Assembly (NCBI GenBank): GCA_964590945.1 | Contig: CAZPXF010000016.1 | Location: 1-29,866 of the forward strand | Length of the DNA: 29,866 bases | Direction: 5' to 3' | Source of the DNA: CAZPXF01 sp964590945 | GTDB lineage: Bacteria; Bacillota; Clostridia; Lachnospirales; Lachnospiraceae | Shown here: in pieces, positions 15,250 through 23,234 of the stretch | Layout of the letters: each line of letters opens with the position of its first letter | Position numbering within the stretch: the first letter of the stretch is position 1 | Position numbers and translations under genes: made by a program | Notes under the pieces: model-generated | Database searches by the model: none | Seen by the model: only the letters and a program-made list of their open reading frames with translations | Told to the model about the DNA's origin: nothing

Positions 15250-16198
15250 GCTGTAACAATCCCATACTCTGCAGTACAAATACCCAGAAAGTCAGTGATA
15301 TCGCAGCACAAAGTGTTGTCATTGCCAAAATATTAATTGCCAGCTCTTCATCACATCCCAATTCCCGGGCCATTACGGCGCTTGTTGTGGCAGTAGAAAC
15401 ACCGCCCATGACAAGCAGGGAAAACAGCGAAATTCCTCTAAAACCACATATATAACCTGCGGTCAGACACAAAAATGGCATAACGAAAAGCTTCATCACT
15501 GTTGCCGTACAAATTAAAACTGTTTGTTTACGAAATGTCTCAAAGGAGAATCCTCCGCCTGCTGCCAAAAGGGAAACAACCGAAGCAACTCCTCCCAGAC
15601 TATCCAGTATTTTTTCCAGTATCACCGGAAACGCAATATTCTGTAATGAACAAACCAGTCCCAGAATAATTCCCCAGATGATCGGATTTCGTGCAATCTT
15701 CGTTACAATACTCCAAAGCTGGCTTTTCATGTTTTCTGATTTACTTCCATTACAGGTTAAGATAACAACTGACATGGCATTATACATGAACATGGCAACA
15801 CCCAGCATAACCGGGATCGGTCCCAGATCCGCACCGTAGATATTCTGCGCCAGAGACACCCCAATTACAGCAGAATTCCCGCGAAACGAACCTTGAACAA
15901 AGGAACCTACTTTACGGGAATCCTTTATAAATATCCGCGCGACTGCCCAGACAGCCAATGGGTATATAAGCAGTACAAGAAAACAGAAAATAAATAATTT
16001 TAAATCCATTTCCTTAGCAAAATCACTGTCCCGCATGTTATTAAAAAGCATGACCGGAAGCAGCACGCGGAAGGTCAATTGATTCGATCCGATGACATAT
16101 TCTGTATTGACGATATTTCTCGCTTTCAGTATGTAGCCAGATAATAATATTGCAAATACCGGAATCGTAACATTCAGACTATATATAAAACTTTTCAT
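15245..16198 (-). CDS. AEC-family (auxin efflux carrier-like) transporter
   Basis: Polytopic membrane carrier of about ten hydrophobic segments over 317 residues, with the family's two-bundle layout and the N-terminal PVFAILLSGY region. Bacterial members move malate, malonate, other organic anions or aromatic acids; the substrate here is unknown. It is the last gene of the catabolic operon, three bases after the tautomerase gene, with no separate ribosome-binding site at normal spacing, so translation is likely coupled. Because the operon already has a TRAP importer, this carrier may export a product (inference). No terminator is seen after it: the stop codon lies inside a tandem repeat and transcription could run on into the proS leader. 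Confidence 0.85.
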   Translation of the reverse strand: MKSFIYSLNVTIPVFAILLSGYILKARNIVNTEYVIGSNQLTFRVLLPVMLFNNMRDSDFAKEMDLKLFIFCFLVLLIYPLAVWAVARIFIKDSRKVGSFVQGSFRGNSAVIGVSLAQNIYGADLGPIPVMLGVAMFMYNAMSVVILTCNGSKSENMKSQLWSIVTKIARNPIIWGIILGLVCSLQNIAFPVILEKILDSLGGVASVVSLLAAGGGFSFETFRKQTVLICTATVMKLFVMPFLCLTAGYICGFRGISLFSLLVMGGVSTATTSAVMARELGCDEELAINILAMTTLCAAISLTFWVFVLQSMGLLQP

Positions 16199-16201
16199 GG
16201 C

Positions 16202-16405
16202 TTAAATCGGCGGTTTCTCCTCCTTATCGCACCAAAGCTCTCCGGCAGGCGCAAGCTGATCCTCCCCAACCTCAAAGATAATAACTGAAAACCGCTCCTT
16301 TGGTATTCCCAGCGCATCAACTGCTGCATCTACCACGCCTCTTGCGAGCTTACGTTTTTGTTCTGTTGTTCGTCCTTTTAACATCTGAATCTGAATTCTT
16401 GGCAT
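16202..16405 (-). CDS. 4-oxalocrotonate tautomerase-like protein
   Basis: A 67-residue member of the tautomerase superfamily, which interconverts enol and keto forms using Pro-1 as base. After Met removal the chain begins P-R-I-Q-I-Q-M-L-K-G-R, so Pro-1 and Arg-11 of classical 4-OT are present. At the position of Arg-39 of 4-OT (in the VRVIITE strand) this protein has Ser (FSVIIFE). It is slightly longer than 4-OT (62), with a short C-terminal extension. AGGGAG lies 8 bases before the ATG. It sits between the RraA-type aldolase and the AEC carrier. A role in keto/enol isomerisation of an oxo-acid intermediate fits the context; the substrate is unproven. Confidence 0.85.
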   Translation of the reverse strand: MPRIQIQMLKGRTTEQKRKLARGVVDAAVDALGIPKERFSVIIFEVGEDQLAPAGELWCDKEEKPPI

Positions 16406-16428
16406 AGTAAATTCTCCCTGCCGCTGTC

Positions 16429-17121
16429 TTAAGCCATCATATCCTTTACCCAGCCTGGGGTCAGATCCGGAAGCTCTGTGCCTTCCTCACGGCACTTTTT
16501 ATATTCTTCAATAGCAGCCACACGTTTTTCTTCATATGCAATCTTAGCCTCAGCCGCATCAAGTACAGCTTCAATCTTGTCTCTCGGAACAACTACGACG
16601 CCATCGTAATCACCCACGATCAGGTCACCCGGCTGAACATCAACAGAACCACATACTACCGGAACATTAAGTCCGCCTGGCCCCTTTTTTGCAGGACTCA
16701 TCGGCTTGAAGCCTCTGCTGAAAACAGGCATCCCGATTTCCGCAAGACCTGTTTTGTCACGTACATATCCGTCTACAATGATTCCATTTACACCAATTGC
16801 ATTCGCTGCGCCAGCCATCAGGTCGCCCATATATGCTGTTCCTTCATATGCTTTTCCGCTGACGATAATAACATATCCAGGTTTGCAGCCGTATATAGTC
16901 ACATGAATCGGAAGATTATCTCCATCTTTTGTCTCTACGGTACAAGCCGTTCCAACAAGCTTCATCTCATCCGATACTGGTTTGATGTCTGCATCCATAC
17001 CGCGTCCGGCAAGTAATCCAAGTTTACTCAGACCATCACAAATATTTGCCGAACTCAGCTTAGATGCCCGCTTGATAATCTCCTCTGGAATCAGTTCCGG
17101 AAATTCATAATAGTTCTCCAT
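16429..17121 (-). CDS. RraA/LigK-type class II aldolase (HMG/CHA aldolase family)
   Basis: Member of the RraA-like family that includes 4-hydroxy-4-methyl-2-oxoglutarate/4-carboxy-4-hydroxy-2-oxoadipate aldolases, which give pyruvate plus a second oxo acid (oxaloacetate from CHA); they also decarboxylate oxaloacetate. The metal/substrate motif is intact: MGDLMAGAANAIG (98-110) and VDGYVRD with R121 and D122, equivalent to R123/D124 of the characterised Pseudomonas enzyme. GDYDGVVVVPR also matches. The 230 residues fit the aldolase, while the RNase E regulator RraA itself is shorter (about 160). A good ribosome-binding site (AAAGGAG) precedes it. The neighbouring PIG-L hydratase-like and tautomerase genes support a CHA-type substrate. 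Confidence 0.82.
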   Translation of the reverse strand: MENYYEFPELIPEEIIKRASKLSSANICDGLSKLGLLAGRGMDADIKPVSDEMKLVGTACTVETKDGDNLPIHVTIYGCKPGYVIIVSGKAYEGTAYMGDLMAGAANAIGVNGIIVDGYVRDKTGLAEIGMPVFSRGFKPMSPAKKGPGGLNVPVVCGSVDVQPGDLIVGDYDGVVVVPRDKIEAVLDAAEAKIAYEEKRVAAIEEYKKCREEGTELPDLTPGWVKDMMA

Positions 17122-17143
17122 AATTTATCCTCTCCTTTATATG

Positions 17144-19018
17144 TTATGAAACATTTTGTACTTTTTTATTTGCTACCATATTCATAAAAATTACTACTGC
17201 TGTAATAACAATTCCTACTCCATTGATCCATAAAGGATTCGGAATGATCAGACACACACCTGCTACAACCAATGCAAGCCTGAATACCAGATTAAGCTTT
17301 TTCATCATCCATCCGGATACTGCCATCGACAATACCGCGCAGCCTGCAATAGCAGTCACGATCGCATACGCAATCACAATGGGGTCGCCCATCAGGAGCA
17401 GACTATTGTCAAAGCAGAAGATAAACGGAATGATAAATCCTGCGGAGGCCAGCTTTATCGCCTCCCATCCAGTCTCCCAGACGCCCGCGCCTGATATGCC
17501 GGCAGCGGCAAAGGCTGACAATGCAACCGGAGGAGTAATCGTAGAGAGCGCTCCGAAGTAAAGCAGGAACAAGTGTGCCGCCATCGTACTGACACCCATA
17601 TTGGTAAGCGCCGGCGCTACAAGAATCGCAAGCACCATATAAGCTGCAGAAGTAGGAAGCCCCATTCCAAGAAGGACGCTTGCGATCATAGACAGGATCA
17701 ATGCAAATAACAGATTCCCGCCCGACAGCTGCTCTATCAAGCTGCTGATCTTAAGTCCAAAACCGGTCAGACTCATAGAACCCATGATAATACCTGCCAA
17801 TGCACAGGCTGCCGCTACCGGACCAATACTCTTTATTGCATTTTCGAATGCTCCTACAATCTTTCTCGGGGTCATCTGCGGCCTGTTTTTAATGAATCCT
17901 ACAATAAAGGTAATGATAATGCTGTAGAATGCTGCAAGCTGAACGCTCATACCGATAACGATCATTACTATAAGTACAATAAGCGGAACTGCAAACAGCC
18001 ATCCTTCTTTTAATACAATCCAGACATTTTTCACATCCTTTGGATCACTTGCAGCAATGTTGTCACGGCGTGCTATCAGGTATACGGACGCCGATAACGT
18101 TACATAGTAAAGAACCGCCGGAACCAACGCTGAAATAGCAATATTAACATATTCTATTCCTGTCATTTCCGCCATCAGGAACGCAACAGCTCCCATAACC
18201 GGCGGCATGATCTGTCCTCCCGATGAGGCAACTGCCTCTATTGCTCCGGCTGTGCCCGGTTTGATCCCGATCTTCTTCATAAGCGGAATCGTGAATGTAC
18301 CGGTTGTTACTACATTAGCGGCTCCTGAACCATTGATGGTTCCCATAAGCATACTGGAAAATACAGCTGCCTGAGCCGGTCCTCCTCTTGCCTTTCCTAC
18401 TGCTGCGTAGGCAAGATCTACAAAGAATTCTCCGGCGCCTGTGAGTTCCAGAATAGCTCCAAATAAGATAAATAAGAAAATATATTTTGCACTTACATAT
18501 AATGTCTGCCCGAAAAGGCCGTCACTGGATGTATATATAAAAATTGCAATACGTTTAATAGTAAACGGCGTTGTCTTCAAAAGACCCGGTACCATATTCC
18601 CGAAATAACAATATATCAGGAATATAATTCCAATCGCCGGAAGAATAAGACCTACCGCTCTTCTTCCGACTTCCAGAATAACAAGTACTGCGATAACAGC
18701 CACAATAATGTCCCTTAACGAGTAAAATCCTGCCATCGCAACTAATTTATCCTGCAAAATGACCTGATAGCAACACACAAATACGGTAAGCAGGATAATG
18801 ATTGCATCCCATATAGGTCCAATGATTTTAATTTTTGTTGGATTCCTTAATACTATATAGCTTCCGATAAGTCCCCAATGAACAGAAGATAGTACGAATG
18901 AAGTCCATGTTCCATAGGCTGCAGAAACCATATGGAATATTCCGAGAGCCAATGCTATACAGATCACAAGCGTATCAATCGCTTTTTGATATTTGGTTTT
19001 TGTCACTTCATTTGACAT
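17144..19018 (-). CDS. TRAP transporter fused permease (4TM/12TM, TAXI type)
   Basis: Integral membrane permease in which the small (DctQ-like) and large (DctM-like) subunits are fused in one chain of 624 residues, as is usual for TAXI-type TRAP systems. Many hydrophobic segments are visible. The DctM core has conserved stretches such as GSGAANVVTTGTFTIPLM, SSGGQIMPPVMGAVAFLMAE and LGMGLPTSAAYMVLAILVAP. It drives ion-gradient-coupled uptake of a carboxylate captured by the lipoprotein encoded just upstream. The C-terminus has two further membrane segments. Likely substrates are di- or tricarboxylates; the exact one is unknown. It lies 22 bases before the aldolase gene. Confidence 0.93.
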   Translation of the reverse strand: MSNEVTKTKYQKAIDTLVICIALALGIFHMVSAAYGTWTSFVLSSVHWGLIGSYIVLRNPTKIKIIGPIWDAIIILLTVFVCCYQVILQDKLVAMAGFYSLRDIIVAVIAVLVILEVGRRAVGLILPAIGIIFLIYCYFGNMVPGLLKTTPFTIKRIAIFIYTSSDGLFGQTLYVSAKYIFLFILFGAILELTGAGEFFVDLAYAAVGKARGGPAQAAVFSSMLMGTINGSGAANVVTTGTFTIPLMKKIGIKPGTAGAIEAVASSGGQIMPPVMGAVAFLMAEMTGIEYVNIAISALVPAVLYYVTLSASVYLIARRDNIAASDPKDVKNVWIVLKEGWLFAVPLIVLIVMIVIGMSVQLAAFYSIIITFIVGFIKNRPQMTPRKIVGAFENAIKSIGPVAAACALAGIIMGSMSLTGFGLKISSLIEQLSGGNLLFALILSMIASVLLGMGLPTSAAYMVLAILVAPALTNMGVSTMAAHLFLLYFGALSTITPPVALSAFAAAGISGAGVWETGWEAIKLASAGFIIPFIFCFDNSLLLMGDPIVIAYAIVTAIAGCAVLSMAVSGWMMKKLNLVFRLALVVAGVCLIIPNPLWINGVGIVITAVVIFMNMVANKKVQNVS

Positions 19019-19050
19019 AATTTCCTTCTCCTATTATTTATGTTCTGGCA

Positions 19051-19080
19051 GGAACGGCACTTACCGTGCCGTTCTGTTCC
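19051..19080 (-). promoter_or_regulatory. Intercistronic stem-loop between TAXI receptor and permease
   Basis: AACGGCAC (19053-19060) and GTGCCGTT (19066-19073) form a perfect 8-bp stem, extended by GGAAC/GTTCC pairing. No T tract follows on the minus strand, so it is probably a processing or stability element that keeps the receptor message more abundant than the permease message (inference from similar solute-receptor operons). Confidence 0.55.
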
Positions 19081-19115
19081 AGCCAAAAAAGTTTACACAG
19101 CTGATTGAATTTTAA

Positions 19116-20129
19116 TTATTCAATAACTCCTATTTCCCGATAGTAACGTTCCGCGCCCGGATGAAGCTCTGCAGTTGCCTCACATGCAGTCTCAGGTACA
19201 ATCTCCTGGCAAGCAACATGTGCGTCAACATAGTTCGGCTGACCCTCTAATGCTGATTTTACAAATTCATAAACTGCATCTTCCGGCACATCACCATTGG
19301 CAATAATCTCTGTATATATCTTCAAAGTATTAACTGTATTCAGATCAGGATAAGCTCCCTCTTTCGTAGTAGTTACTTCATAGTAAGGATATTCCTCAAC
19401 AACTTCTGCAAGAATGTCCGGATCTGCATCGACGAATTTCAGATCTGAGGTTGCCGCTGCGCTTGTAAGTCCTGAAGCCGGAGCAGATGCTGCAAAGAAT
19501 GTTGCATCAATAGATCCATCTGTCAGCTTCTCAAGTCCTTCATCAATAGCCATATAAGACTCCTCGATATCATCTAAAGTAATTCCATATGCTTCAAGAA
19601 TAGCAATAGACATTGCCGGAATCGTACTGCTCGGAGGTCCAAGACATACTTTTTTACCCTTCAGGTCTGCATAAGTCTCAATGTCTGATTTTGCCGTAGT
19701 GATCATATGTCCCTGACTTTCATAAAGACGCATAACACCTTTGATATTTCCTGCTTCTTTATATGCCTCATAGTATCCGCTTCCTCCGCCATAGCATGAC
19801 CAGTATGCTGCGTCTGCGTTTGTAAATCCAAGCTCCATATCCCCCGACATACACAGGTTGATATTTTCCACGCCGCCGCTGGTAGCCTGAGCTACAACTG
19901 TTAACTTATCATTCGAATTGTTCACTTCATTAGCCATTGCCGCGCCTACGACATAGTAAGTACCTGTTGTTCCTGCTGTTCCAAGAGTCAGATTATAGTA
20001 TTCCGAGCCTTCTGAAGATGCTTTGGCTGAACTATCCGAACCACTGTCTGAACTATCCGAGCCGCTGCATGCAGCAAGACTGATTGCCATTGCCATAACC
20101 AGCAACACTGCGAGTAATCTTTTTTTCAT
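19116..20129 (-). CDS. TAXI-family TRAP solute-binding lipoprotein
   Basis: Extracytoplasmic receptor of the TRAP system. It has a lipoprotein signal peptide with lipobox LAAC, the lipidated Cys being C21, followed by a Ser/Asp/Gly linker and then the TAXI fold (NLTLGTAGTTGTYYVVGAAMANEVN, and VVAQATSGGVENINLC). The 337 residues are normal. TAXI receptors bind glutamate, succinate-like or other carboxylates, and the ligand cannot be predicted here. It lies 18 bases after the PIG-L gene and ahead of the permease, and a stem-loop between receptor and permease suggests unequal expression. Confidence 0.94.
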   Translation of the reverse strand: MKKRLLAVLLVMAMAISLAACSGSDSSDSGSDSSAKASSEGSEYYNLTLGTAGTTGTYYVVGAAMANEVNNSNDKLTVVAQATSGGVENINLCMSGDMELGFTNADAAYWSCYGGGSGYYEAYKEAGNIKGVMRLYESQGHMITTAKSDIETYADLKGKKVCLGPPSSTIPAMSIAILEAYGITLDDIEESYMAIDEGLEKLTDGSIDATFFAASAPASGLTSAAATSDLKFVDADPDILAEVVEEYPYYEVTTTKEGAYPDLNTVNTLKIYTEIIANGDVPEDAVYEFVKSALEGQPNYVDAHVACQEIVPETACEATAELHPGAERYYREIGVIE

Positions 20130-20147
20130 AATGTATTTCCTCCTGAT

Positions 20148-20882
20148 TTAATATAATTCTTCTCCTACTACCGGGAAAAAGTTTGAAAAGCTCTCTGCAT
20201 ATTTATAACTTTGATTCCCCGATATACGCCGCGCATGATTTCCTCTCAGGAAAGCACGATCCGTGTAATACTGAATCAGATGGCTCTGTGCTTTAAAGCA
20301 TTTCATCGCCGCCACCTTCTGTTCATAGGTTTCCGTAATATCTACAAAAGAACCTGGTACAAATTTACTTAATTCCGTCTGATGCGGTTCAAATCCATAT
20401 AAGCGCATCTGTTTCGTCTGCTTCAAGCCCTCTATCCGCACTCCCGCGGAATTGGACATAATACTGCAGCGGAATACAAACTGACTGACATTATTATGAT
20501 CCGGATTTAAAATATCCGCGCCATTTCTGTCATGAGTAAGAATAATATCCGGCCTCACCTCTCTGATCTTTCTTACCATTCGATCTTCCAGTTCCTTTGT
20601 AAGCTCAATCGGATAATCTTCAAGATCCCAGAACTCAATGTTCTGAATTCCAAGTATCTCTGCAGCTGCCTTTGTCTCCGTTCTACGAATATCCTTTACT
20701 GATTCAGCAGTGGCTCCCTCTTGTTTCCACAAGTCATTGGACTCTCCACGTCCTCCAAAACTGAGGACAACAACATGTACTTCCGCGCCGTTTTTTATGT
20801 ATTTTGCTATTGTTCCTCCTGCCCTCCATACATAATCGGCAGCATGTGCGCTGACAACCAGCATTTTCTTCCCTGCTATCAT
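20148..20882 (-). CDS. PIG-L family protein, GalB-like (4-oxalomesaconate hydratase candidate)
   Basis: PIG-L proteins are usually zinc N-deacetylases with the motif AHPDDE. Here the motif reads SAHAADYVWRAGG (11-23). The zinc ligands corresponding to MshB H13, D16 and the later His (H129 in NPDHNNV) are kept, but the catalytic Asp15 is Ala and Glu17 is Tyr. GalB of Pseudomonas putida, a PIG-L member that hydrates 4-oxalomesaconate to 4-carboxy-4-hydroxy-2-oxoadipate, has a similarly altered motif as I recall it. The RraA/LigK-type aldolase in the same operon acts on that product, which supports the assignment. The 244 residues match GalB length. AAAGGAG precedes the ATG, and the gene lies seven bases after the DUF6282 gene. 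Cytoplasmic. An unknown lyase or hydrolase is the alternative. Confidence 0.72.
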   Translation of the reverse strand: MIAGKKMLVVSAHAADYVWRAGGTIAKYIKNGAEVHVVVLSFGGRGESNDLWKQEGATAESVKDIRRTETKAAAEILGIQNIEFWDLEDYPIELTKELEDRMVRKIREVRPDIILTHDRNGADILNPDHNNVSQFVFRCSIMSNSAGVRIEGLKQTKQMRLYGFEPHQTELSKFVPGSFVDITETYEQKVAAMKCFKAQSHLIQYYTDRAFLRGNHARRISGNQSYKYAESFSNFFPVVGEELY

Positions 20883-20889
20883 ACCGCGC

Positions 20890-21780
20890 CTACTCCTTTC
20901 CTAACAAGATTCTCGGATTACGTCTTGTCATCTTAAGGACATCTTCCTCGCTAAAACCATTCTCATACAATCTCGTTGCAAATTTCTCCAGACCTTCGTC
21001 CGGGTAAATACCTGTTGCCTGCCCTAAATCTGTAGACAGAATCACATGATCTGCGCCAACCTGACGGATCTGATCCAATGTCACTTCAAAGTCAACTTTG
21101 CCTGTTGCATAGGTTGTATAGCAATGCTCCATGTATGCCCCGTACTTTAACAACTCCTTCTGTTCTTCCACACTATAGAATGTTGTCGGAAAATCTACAT
21201 GAGTGATAATGATATGCTCAACCTTATGCTCTTTTGCTGCTTTCACCAGAGCAAACGTCTCTTTATGTGAAATATGCGATGTAGCAAGAATCATATCATG
21301 TCTGGCAATCACATCAAGGACCTGATGCGTAGCCTCTGTCAGCTTTCCATCTTCATCCACAATGTCAATCTGCGGCGTCTCGATCCCTTCTTCTTTCATG
21401 GCAATGACAACCTTTGCCCAGTATGGCAGCTTCTTATTCGGATTCCCATCAAAAGTATGCGCCCTCTCATGCGCGGAATCACATGTCGGAAACCAGACAA
21501 GTTTTGTGTCTGCACGCGCAGCCATCTCTACCGCCGTCGGGTTGATACCTCCGACAGAACCGTTCAATGTCATTGTGCCCACTGCATCACATTCCGGATA
21601 CAGCTTTCTGGTGATCTGAGCGCGCTCCCCGGTACAGAAATAATGAGACTTCATGGCAAATCCTGCCATCCCGCTGTCAATAATCCTCTGAGCCAGTTCC
21701 AGATCATCCAGTTTGCGAGGTAATACGTCCGGAGCTGAGTGAATATGTAAGTCATATGCCCCTTTGATCAACTCTTTCAT
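20890..21780 (-). CDS. DUF6282-type metal-dependent hydrolase (amidohydrolase-like)
   Basis: A 296-residue protein with an amidohydrolase/PHP-like metal site: HIH (12-14) in DLHIHSAPD, K44/H46 in AMKSH, H169 and H172 in ATSHISH, H194 in IITHVDFP and D251 in ILSTDLGQ. I recognise it as DUF6282-like; no function is established that I know of. In aerobic gallate/protocatechuate pathways the PDC lactonase LigI and the oxalomesaconate hydratase LigJ are both amidohydrolase-superfamily enzymes. A hydrolytic or hydrating step on the same kind of intermediate is therefore a reasonable guess, but no more. GGAGG precedes the ATG. It lies 31 bases after the fumarase-like alpha gene and 7 bases before the PIG-L gene, so it is firmly in the operon. 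Confidence 0.75.
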   Translation of the reverse strand: MKELIKGAYDLHIHSAPDVLPRKLDDLELAQRIIDSGMAGFAMKSHYFCTGERAQITRKLYPECDAVGTMTLNGSVGGINPTAVEMAARADTKLVWFPTCDSAHERAHTFDGNPNKKLPYWAKVVIAMKEEGIETPQIDIVDEDGKLTEATHQVLDVIARHDMILATSHISHKETFALVKAAKEHKVEHIIITHVDFPTTFYSVEEQKELLKYGAYMEHCYTTYATGKVDFEVTLDQIRQVGADHVILSTDLGQATGIYPDEGLEKFATRLYENGFSEEDVLKMTRRNPRILLGKE

Positions 21781-21811
21781 CCTTTTTTCCTCCTTTCATT
21801 GTTATATATTA

Positions 21812-22675
21812 TTATTTCGTTTCCCATTCACAGGTAGATTTGCGGATCTCCATGCAACAGTTAGGTCTCATAGATACTACACGGAATCCACTGGCTCTCA
21901 TATTTCCAATCTTAATGAAGGTAGCCAGTACAGAACTCTTGCCTCCAAGACCAATTGGTCCGATGCCGCTGGCATTGACTGCATCTGTAATCCTCTTCTC
22001 TATATCGCTTTGTACGTCATATCTTCCGTCCTTCATTGCTTCCAGTGAGAGTGAGGATGCTTCACACGCAGTACGACCAAGTCCAAAAGAAAGTGTACAC
22101 GGCTGACATCCCAGCGCCGCAACCTGCGGAATGGCCCAGTTTATCATTTCCTCAATTACATGATCCAATGAGTGCATGTGGAAAATCGGCTGTGTCTTGC
22201 TTCGAATCTCAGGCCCGCCGCCAAGCATCAGCACTGTCAGACGGATCTTGCTTCCGGGTATCCGCCTGATCTGCGTCGGCGCAGGCATCAACATTCCCGG
22301 CTCGTCATAAAGTCCCTGACACTGTGAAATTCTTTCTAACTCATTACCACGAACTCCCATAGGACGTGCCGGAAGATCATTCAATCCCTTTCTGATTCCG
22401 GCTTCCATAGCCTGAAGGAAACCTGCCGGAAGAATGGCTTCATCCCCGATTTCCAAAAATGGATGCGCAGTTCCGGTATCGTCGCAAAGCGCTGAATGAT
22501 GCTCATCCGCAGCTTCCGCGTTTTTTATAAAGTTTTCCATTGCCCATTTTGCATGAGGAATTGATTCGCATTCACACGCCGTCTTCCAACAGGCAACCTG
22601 GTCTTCTCTCCAGTGGGAACTGGCTTTTACTACCACTTCCGCCACATCCTGTGTTATTTGATCTAAAGAAATCAT
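21812..22675 (-). CDS. Class I fumarase/tartrate dehydratase-like alpha subunit
   Basis: Iron-sulfur hydro-lyase subunit of the two-subunit class I fumarase/L-tartrate dehydratase/mesaconase group. [4Fe-4S] ligand candidates are C64 in LCDDTG, C190 in ALGCQPC and C273 in RPNCC, matching the family pattern; the GIGPIGLGGKSS region is also typical. It has 287 residues. I start at ATG 22675 because AAGGAGG lies 6 bases before it; a longer frame from 22723 would overlap the beta gene and lacks a ribosome-binding site. It follows the beta gene by 10 bases. The substrate may be fumarate/malate or an analogous unsaturated polycarboxylate. An oxygen-sensitive cluster fits an anaerobe. Confidence 0.88.
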   Translation of the reverse strand: MISLDQITQDVAEVVVKASSHWREDQVACWKTACECESIPHAKWAMENFIKNAEAADEHHSALCDDTGTAHPFLEIGDEAILPAGFLQAMEAGIRKGLNDLPARPMGVRGNELERISQCQGLYDEPGMLMPAPTQIRRIPGSKIRLTVLMLGGGPEIRSKTQPIFHMHSLDHVIEEMINWAIPQVAALGCQPCTLSFGLGRTACEASSLSLEAMKDGRYDVQSDIEKRITDAVNASGIGPIGLGGKSSVLATFIKIGNMRASGFRVVSMRPNCCMEIRKSTCEWETK

Positions 22676-22685
22676 AGGAACCTCC

Positions 22686-23192
22686 TTATTTTGAAAAAAT
22701 CGTTTCTCCGTCAGCAACCGCAACGATTGCAGGAAAATCTTTCACAGTAATCTCATAGAACGCTTCCATTCCGAATTCCGGATGCAGCACCGCGCGGCAT
22801 TCGCTCATAGTTGCTGTCAAAAGAGCTGCCACCGGTGGAGTAATTAAGAAATAAGAATGATTCTTCTTCATTCCCTCAACTGTTTCCGGTTTTACCAGTC
22901 CTTTTCCAAGGTGAAATTTCGCGCCTTTTTCTGATAACGGAACAATAGAGCCCTCAATTTCAGGTTTGCTGGATGTAGTCGGTGCAATCCCTGCGCAGCT
23001 GACAGCGGTATGGAATATGACTGCTCCGTTCAGATCAATTCCTGCATCCGCCAATGTGCCCTCCTGTGCCATTTTAACAACATGCGGAAGTACTGCATCA
23101 CGTCCGCAGTAAATCTTCCCTGTCAGTTCCACAAGTTCTCCGGCCTTAAGGTTACATTCTCCATCTGTAAATGGAACATTAATTTTCTTCAA
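22686..23192 (-). CDS. Class I fumarase/tartrate dehydratase-like beta subunit
   Basis: C-terminal-domain partner of the alpha subunit encoded next. Family features are LKAGELVELTGKIYCGRDAVLPH, the SCAGIAPTTSSKPEIEGS segment (here CAG where fumarases have a Gly-rich GP), the LGKG motif, and KDFPAIVAVAD at the C-terminus. The start is best placed at TTG 23192 because AGGAG lies 8 bases before it; the GTG at 23201 overlaps that ribosome-binding site. That gives 168 residues. The beta-before-alpha gene order is the reverse of TtdA/TtdB. As for alpha, the true substrate is unknown. Confidence 0.86.
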   Translation of the reverse strand: MKKINVPFTDGECNLKAGELVELTGKIYCGRDAVLPHVVKMAQEGTLADAGIDLNGAVIFHTAVSCAGIAPTTSSKPEIEGSIVPLSEKGAKFHLGKGLVKPETVEGMKKNHSYFLITPPVAALLTATMSECRAVLHPEFGMEAFYEITVKDFPAIVAVADGETIFSK

Positions 23193-23234
23193 GGCATTCA
23201 CTCCTCTCTACTTGATCATTTCCCGTATCATCAA

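Noticed and set aside
16429..17121. RraA as an RNase E activity regulator
   Set aside because: The protein is about 70 residues longer than RraA, keeps the aldolase Arg/Asp pair and sits in a carboxylate catabolic operon.
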